A stretch of 8,306 bases of DNA from Fidelibacterota bacterium (GTDB taxonomy: Bacteria > Fidelibacterota > Marinisomatia > SCGC-AAA003-L08 > GCA-002704045). Positions 5,453 to 8,306 of the stretch are shown here, piece by piece. The position numbers were made by a program, and so were the translations under genes. The stretch is taken from the NCBI GenBank assembly GCA_002704045.1, contig PAFF01000003.1, forward strand, positions 1-8,306, read 5' to 3'. The notes below the pieces were generated by a model that was given only the letters and a program-made list of their open reading frames with translations, did not search any database and was not told the origin of the DNA. Each line of letters opens with the position of its first letter. The stretch's first letter is position 1.

Positions 5453-6723
5453 AATGTTTCCTGATCACTAGTATAAGTTTTTGCTATCATTAAAATAAAA
5501 ATAGCACAAAAAAACCATATCCCATTTGCTAAATTAAAACCCCATTGTCTACCAAATTGATATATGAAAAAACTAATTATAAAAGGTCCAAACCCTCTTC
5601 CTAAATCATCAGCTAAATTGTAAATAGCAAAAGCCATACCTCTTGACTTTGGATGATTAACATTCATTAATATGGCTTTCATATTTGGTGCAGTAACAGT
5701 AATGAAAAATCCAGAAAAAACTCCTAATACGAGCGGATAAATTATGCTTGGATTGTTAACATTGACAGGTTTTAAATTTATAAGAAATCCTGTTGGGATT
5801 ATACCTATCAATGTACAAATTCCTGATAATATAGGTTGGTATTGAGGTTTAATATTGTACAATTTATTACCTAAAATGCCCCCTACAAATCCACCCATCA
5901 TAGCTGATAATCCTATAATAAATACAATTAAAGATGCTGTTTGAACACTGTATCCTATATCTTGTGCTAAATAGTCTGCAAGAAATACAAAAAAAACTGC
6001 CCAAGGTACAGTTCCAGCAACACCTTGTAAAAAAATTAAAATATTAGTTTTTTTTGAAATTAATTTTTTAAAATTATTCCAATCTATTTGCTGATTAACT
6101 GACACTTTCGTGTCGGATTTACCTCTCTTAGGTTCCGTTGCGAATATACCATATAATAATAAAAAAATAAAATTAGGTATTGCTACAAGTATAAAGCATA
6201 TTCTCCACCCATAATCAGGACCTGTAATCCCTGCAAGTAATTGTCCGCCTCCTATACCTAAACCTACAACCAAACCTAAACAACCCGTAGCAGTGGAACG
6301 TAAATTTGGAGGAAAATAATCAGCTAATAATGAATATGTAATTGGTATGATCGCACCTATACCAATTCCTGTTAAAGCCCTTAACCAAAAAAACTGTTGA
6401 TATGTTTCTACAAAACCTGTTAAAAAACACGGAATTTCACCTACCAATATTGCAATAATTAATAATTTCTTTCTATTTACAATATCAGTGTAGTAACCAA
6501 AAAAAAGTGTTACAAAACCTCCAATAAGCCAAAATACAAGAGATATGTGTCCTCCTAATTTTATATCTCTTTCAATATCATTAAACCCAAATTCTTGCGC
6601 AATTTGAGTTAAATTTGGTCCCATAAGATTTTGGTCGGCAAATAGGAAGAAAGAAATTATAAAAAGTAGAGCTAAGCTTATATAGTCATTGATATTAAGA
6701 GCTTTATATTGATTTTTATCCAA
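5449..6723 (-). CDS. MFS transporter, Spinster-like, probably for a sugar or glycoside
   Basis: This 424-residue inner-membrane protein has 12 predicted helices and the MFS hallmarks. FLFADQNLMGPNLTQIAQEF (27-46) spans the first helix and periplasmic loop. Motif A, GYYTDIVNRKK (76-86), lies between helices 2 and 3. RALTGIGIGA (115-124) is in helix 4. YSLLADYFPPNLRSTATG (130-147) follows, and the pattern resembles Spinster-like and related MFS families. A polar central loop (about 197-222) separates the two halves. The first gene of a tightly overlapping cluster, it shares ATGA with the GH1 gene, so import of the GH1 substrate or its product sugar is the natural inference. Export cannot be excluded. 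The start is TTG: the codon just before it is TAA in frame, the next Met is residue 34 inside the membrane region, and AGGA lies 8 bases upstream. A 46-bp gap separates it from the DMT permease gene. Confidence 0.88.
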   Translation of the reverse strand: MDKNQYKALNINDYISLALLFIISFFLFADQNLMGPNLTQIAQEFGFNDIERDIKLGGHISLVFWLIGGFVTLFFGYYTDIVNRKKLLIIAILVGEIPCFLTGFVETYQQFFWLRALTGIGIGAIIPITYSLLADYFPPNLRSTATGCLGLVVGLGIGGGQLLAGITGPDYGWRICFILVAIPNFIFLLLYGIFATEPKRGKSDTKVSVNQQIDWNNFKKLISKKTNILIFLQGVAGTVPWAVFFVFLADYLAQDIGYSVQTASLIVFIIGLSAMMGGFVGGILGNKLYNIKPQYQPILSGICTLIGIIPTGFLINLKPVNVNNPSIIYPLVLGVFSGFFITVTAPNMKAILMNVNHPKSRGMAFAIYNLADDLGRGFGPFIISFFIYQFGRQWGFNLANGIWFFCAIFILMIAKTYTSDQETL

Positions 6724-6731
6724 TTAATATT

Positions 6732-6735
6732 TCCT
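6732..6735 (-). promoter_or_regulatory. Ribosome binding site deciding the TTG start of the MFS gene
   Basis: On the minus strand, AGGA is followed by 8 bases and then the TTG at 6723-6721. The in-frame codon directly before the TTG is a TAA stop (6724-6726), so the protein cannot start further upstream. The next ATG would delete most of the first membrane helix. The initiation codon is therefore firmly TTG. Confidence 0.7.
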
Positions 6736-6769
6736 AAATGTTTTCAATTAAAATTAAATAACTTTTCAG

Positions 6770-7627
6770 TTATTTATTAATTATAAAATACAATCCACTT
6801 AATATTAAAATACCACATAAAAATACATTCATTGTAATTATTTCGCCAAAAATTAAAAATCCTAAAAAAGAGGCAATGATTGGCTCACCTAAGGGAACTG
6901 ACATTACAACTGTAGTTGGAAAAAATTTAAGTGAATATGATAGTATACCATGCCCTAGTATAGTTGGTATTACTCCCAAAAATAAAAATACACTATATTC
7001 AAACTTACTATAGTTAAAAAAGCTATTATTTGAAATTATCATTACAATAAATAAAGTAAAACTTGCTGTAGAAAATAAAATTTTTGTGTATTGATATGTA
7101 TCCACATTATTTCGTACATCTTTTCCAATATTATATGTTACAGCAATTAAAACCGAACATAAAATTGCATATAAATTCCCGATTCCATGATCTAAACTAA
7201 TTTTCAAACTTTCAAAATGAATTAACAAGCTTCCAAGGAAACATATTATCAAACCAATGTAAACATTTTTATGAAGAATTATTTTTTTGTAAAATTTTTC
7301 GTAAACTATAGAAAAAATTGGCGCCATCGTGCCAAATAAAGTAGCGTTTGAAATAGTTGTAAGTTTTAATGCTTTGAAAAAAAATATAAAATGAAATGCC
7401 AAAAAAATTCCAGCGATTATAATTTTATATAATGTATTATTCTTTATTTTTTTTACTTTATAAAGGGGATATATTAGCCATAATATTAATCCTCCTATAG
7501 TCATACGCCAAAATGCAATCGTTTCAGGGAGTACATTAGGCAAGAACTTTACAAAAATAGCTGATGAGCTTACACTGAATAATGCAAAAATTAGAAGTAA
7601 CGTAGTAGAATTGGGATATTTTTTTAT
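6770..7627 (-). CDS. EamA/DMT-family permease with non-canonical start
   Basis: This is a drug/metabolite-transporter-type permease with two EamA repeats and 10 helices, likely moving a small metabolite across the inner membrane. The second repeat carries the diagnostic pattern PTILGHGILSYSL...VPLGEPIIASFLGFLIFGE (central to C-terminal). The first in-frame ATG/GTG/TTG is the TTG at 7543, but a protein started there (257 residues) lacks helix 1. Reading upstream in frame gives NSTTLLLIFALFSVSSSAIF joined to VKFLPNVLPE, exactly the missing EamA helix and loop. An in-frame TAA at 7634-7636 closes the frame. Starting at the ATA at 7627, 9 bases after an AGG, gives 285 residues, the normal family length. 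ATT codons at 7591 or 7558 are other options but would cut into the helix. Alternatively the gene has decayed at its 5' end. The substrate is unknown. It lies 27 bases after the upstream acidic protein stop, on the same strand. Confidence 0.82.
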   Translation of the reverse strand: MKKYPNSTTLLLIFALFSVSSSAIFVKFLPNVLPETIAFWRMTIGGLILWLIYPLYKVKKIKNNTLYKIIIAGIFLAFHFIFFFKALKLTTISNATLFGTMAPIFSIVYEKFYKKIILHKNVYIGLIICFLGSLLIHFESLKISLDHGIGNLYAILCSVLIAVTYNIGKDVRNNVDTYQYTKILFSTASFTLFIVMIISNNSFFNYSKFEYSVFLFLGVIPTILGHGILSYSLKFFPTTVVMSVPLGEPIIASFLGFLIFGEIITMNVFLCGILILSGLYFIINK

Positions 7628-7634
7628 TTTATAT

Positions 7635-7649
7635 TACCTAATTAAGGTA
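7635..7649. repeat. Short inverted repeat between the acidic protein and the DMT permease
   Basis: TACCT (7635-7639), a 5-base AATTA loop, and AGGTA (7645-7649) form a 5-bp hairpin in a 27-base gap. On the minus strand it is followed by A-rich, not U-rich, sequence, so it is unlikely to be an intrinsic terminator. Its downstream arm contains the AGG that could serve as a Shine-Dalgarno core for the ATA start at 7627. Folding could therefore affect translation of the permease, but this is speculative. Confidence 0.25.
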
Positions 7650-7654
7650 GAAGA

Positions 7655-8306
7655 CTATTGCGTAACGTATAACGTTTCTGTTGCTACCATACCTCCGAAA
7701 TAGGCGCCGTTTCCATCAGGTTGCAATAATTGCCAATTTCCGATTGATATTACTGATGAATCCAAAACAGCTCCAGATTTTATTCTTAATTTTAAAGTAG
7801 CGATTTTTTGATCAAGTATTTCAAAAACATATTGTTGACCAGGAGTTTCTTCAACAAATGCTCCAACTAGAGAAATTTTACCACCTTCAGCATATTTTAC
7901 ATAATTAAAATCATTCATTGGCTCAATATTTGAATTGAACAGGTCTTCGAACACAATAGTTTGGTCATCAAATATTGAATTACCCTCAAGCTGACTTGAG
8001 GTAGAATCTGATGAGTTATAGTTATCGTTATTAGGGTCATTTACAGCTAGATCTTCTGTAAGATTACACTCACCTTCACCATCTTCATAGCTATCTTCAC
8101 ATCCATCAAGACCATAATCTTCGAATTCTTCTCCGTAATCCCAACCACCATCATTATCTAAATCAGTAAAGGGTTCTGAATAGATTTCAAACACATCTTC
8201 ATCAAAAAAAATTTCACAAGCAAATGCTGATATATTTTCAATTGAATACATTTCAAAAGAGAATTCATACTCAGTTGCAGTTTGATTTTGAAAACGAAGA
8301 GCAAGC
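7655..8306 (-). CDS. C-terminal part of an acidic, probably secreted Ca-binding protein (partial, runs off right edge)
   Basis: The reading frame is open from the right window edge (LALRFQNQTATEYEFSFE precedes the first Met, at 8251) to a TAG at 7655-7657. That Met is thus probably internal, and at least 216 residues of C-terminus are seen. Counting from it, residues 30-41 form DLDNDGGWDYGE, with acidic residues at 1, 3, 5, 9 and 12 of an EF-hand-type calcium loop. EDYGLDGCEDSYEDGEGEC (44-62) follows, with cysteines 51 and 62, and then an Asn/Ser-rich linker. From about 97 to the end the sequence is beta-rich (for example KISLVGAFVEE) and finishes ETLYVTQ. The composition and loop pattern suit an extracellular beta-sandwich surface or secreted protein. 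I do not recognise a named family, and there is no type IX sorting domain that I can identify. The enzymatic or adhesive role is unknown because the N-terminus is missing. Confidence 0.7.
   Translation of the reverse strand, partial: LALRFQNQTATEYEFSFEMYSIENISAFACEIFFDEDVFEIYSEPFTDLDNDGGWDYGEEFEDYGLDGCEDSYEDGEGECNLTEDLAVNDPNNDNYNSSDSTSSQLEGNSIFDDQTIVFEDLFNSNIEPMNDFNYVKYAEGGKISLVGAFVEETPGQQYVFEILDQKIATLKLRIKSGAVLDSSVISIGNWQLLQPDGNGAYFGGMVATETLYVTQ
8129..8164 (-). other. EF-hand-like calcium-binding loop in the partial acidic protein
   Basis: The 12 codons encode DLDNDGGWDYGE, with D at positions 1, 3, 5 and 9 and E at position 12, the spacing of a canonical EF-hand loop. In secreted bacterial proteins such loops usually stabilise repeats or linkers by binding Ca2+ without a full helix-loop-helix. 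Seawater calcium would keep it occupied. This is pattern recognition only. Confidence 0.55.

Noticed and set aside
7635..7649. Intrinsic terminator between the acidic protein and the DMT permease
   Set aside because: The stem is only 5 bp and is followed on the minus strand by A-rich sequence, not a U-tract.
1..8306. Mobile element, phage, defence system or CRISPR array
   Set aside because: No transposase, integrase, nuclease or repeat-spacer pattern is visible; all genes are transport or metabolic types plus one secreted-type protein and one small membrane protein of unknown function.

Overview
The window is very AT-rich, has almost no spacer DNA, and carries stretches of overlapping genes. 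This suggests a streamlined, probably marine bacterium. The partial protein at the right edge contains an acidic loop of the type DLDNDGGWDYGE followed by EDYGLDGC and a GEGEC tail. From memory, this style of repeat is common in secreted proteins of Candidatus Marinimicrobia (SAR406, Fidelibacterota) and some marine Bacteroidota. AGGA-type ribosome binding sites before two of the starts fit the former better. The assignment is an inference, because there is no rRNA or marker gene in the window.

Left part (plus strand, 1-1500): the last 24 codons of a probable membrane protein, then a monovalent cation:proton antiporter (80-1309), then a 63-residue membrane protein whose start codon overlaps the antiporter stop (TAATG). 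These three look like one transcription unit. It meets the next gene tail to tail at a 24-bp AT-only perfect palindrome that contains both stop codons.

Centre and right (minus strand, 8306 down to 1495): every gene is transcribed leftward. In order they are the C-terminal part of an acidic, probably secreted protein (edge to 7655), an EamA-type DMT-family permease (7627-6770), an MFS transporter (6723-5449), a GH1 beta-glycosidase with an N-terminal membrane helix (5452-4067), a single-domain GlmU-like sugar nucleotidyltransferase (4080-3352), a galactokinase-family GHMP kinase (3379-2207), and, after a 109-bp gap with two inverted repeats, a PduO-type cob(I)alamin adenosyltransferase (2097-1495).

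The most informative unit is MFS-GH1-nucleotidyltransferase-galactokinase. Its four genes overlap by 4, 14 and 28 bp. Read in order, the genes describe uptake of a beta-glycoside or its sugar, hydrolysis, anomeric phosphorylation of the released galactose-type sugar, and direct activation to a nucleotide sugar. No galT or galE is present in the window. This suggests a compact pyrophosphorylase-type salvage route instead of the classical Leloir transferase step. The nucleotidyltransferase has lost two of the three GlmU sugar-contact residues I could align by hand, which fits a changed sugar specificity.

Start codons are unusual here. The MFS and kinase genes appear to start with TTG behind AGGA sites. 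The DMT permease has no ATG, GTG or TTG codon that would include its first membrane helix. No stretch longer than about 110 bases lacks a gene, and I see no RNA genes, CRISPR arrays or mobile elements.
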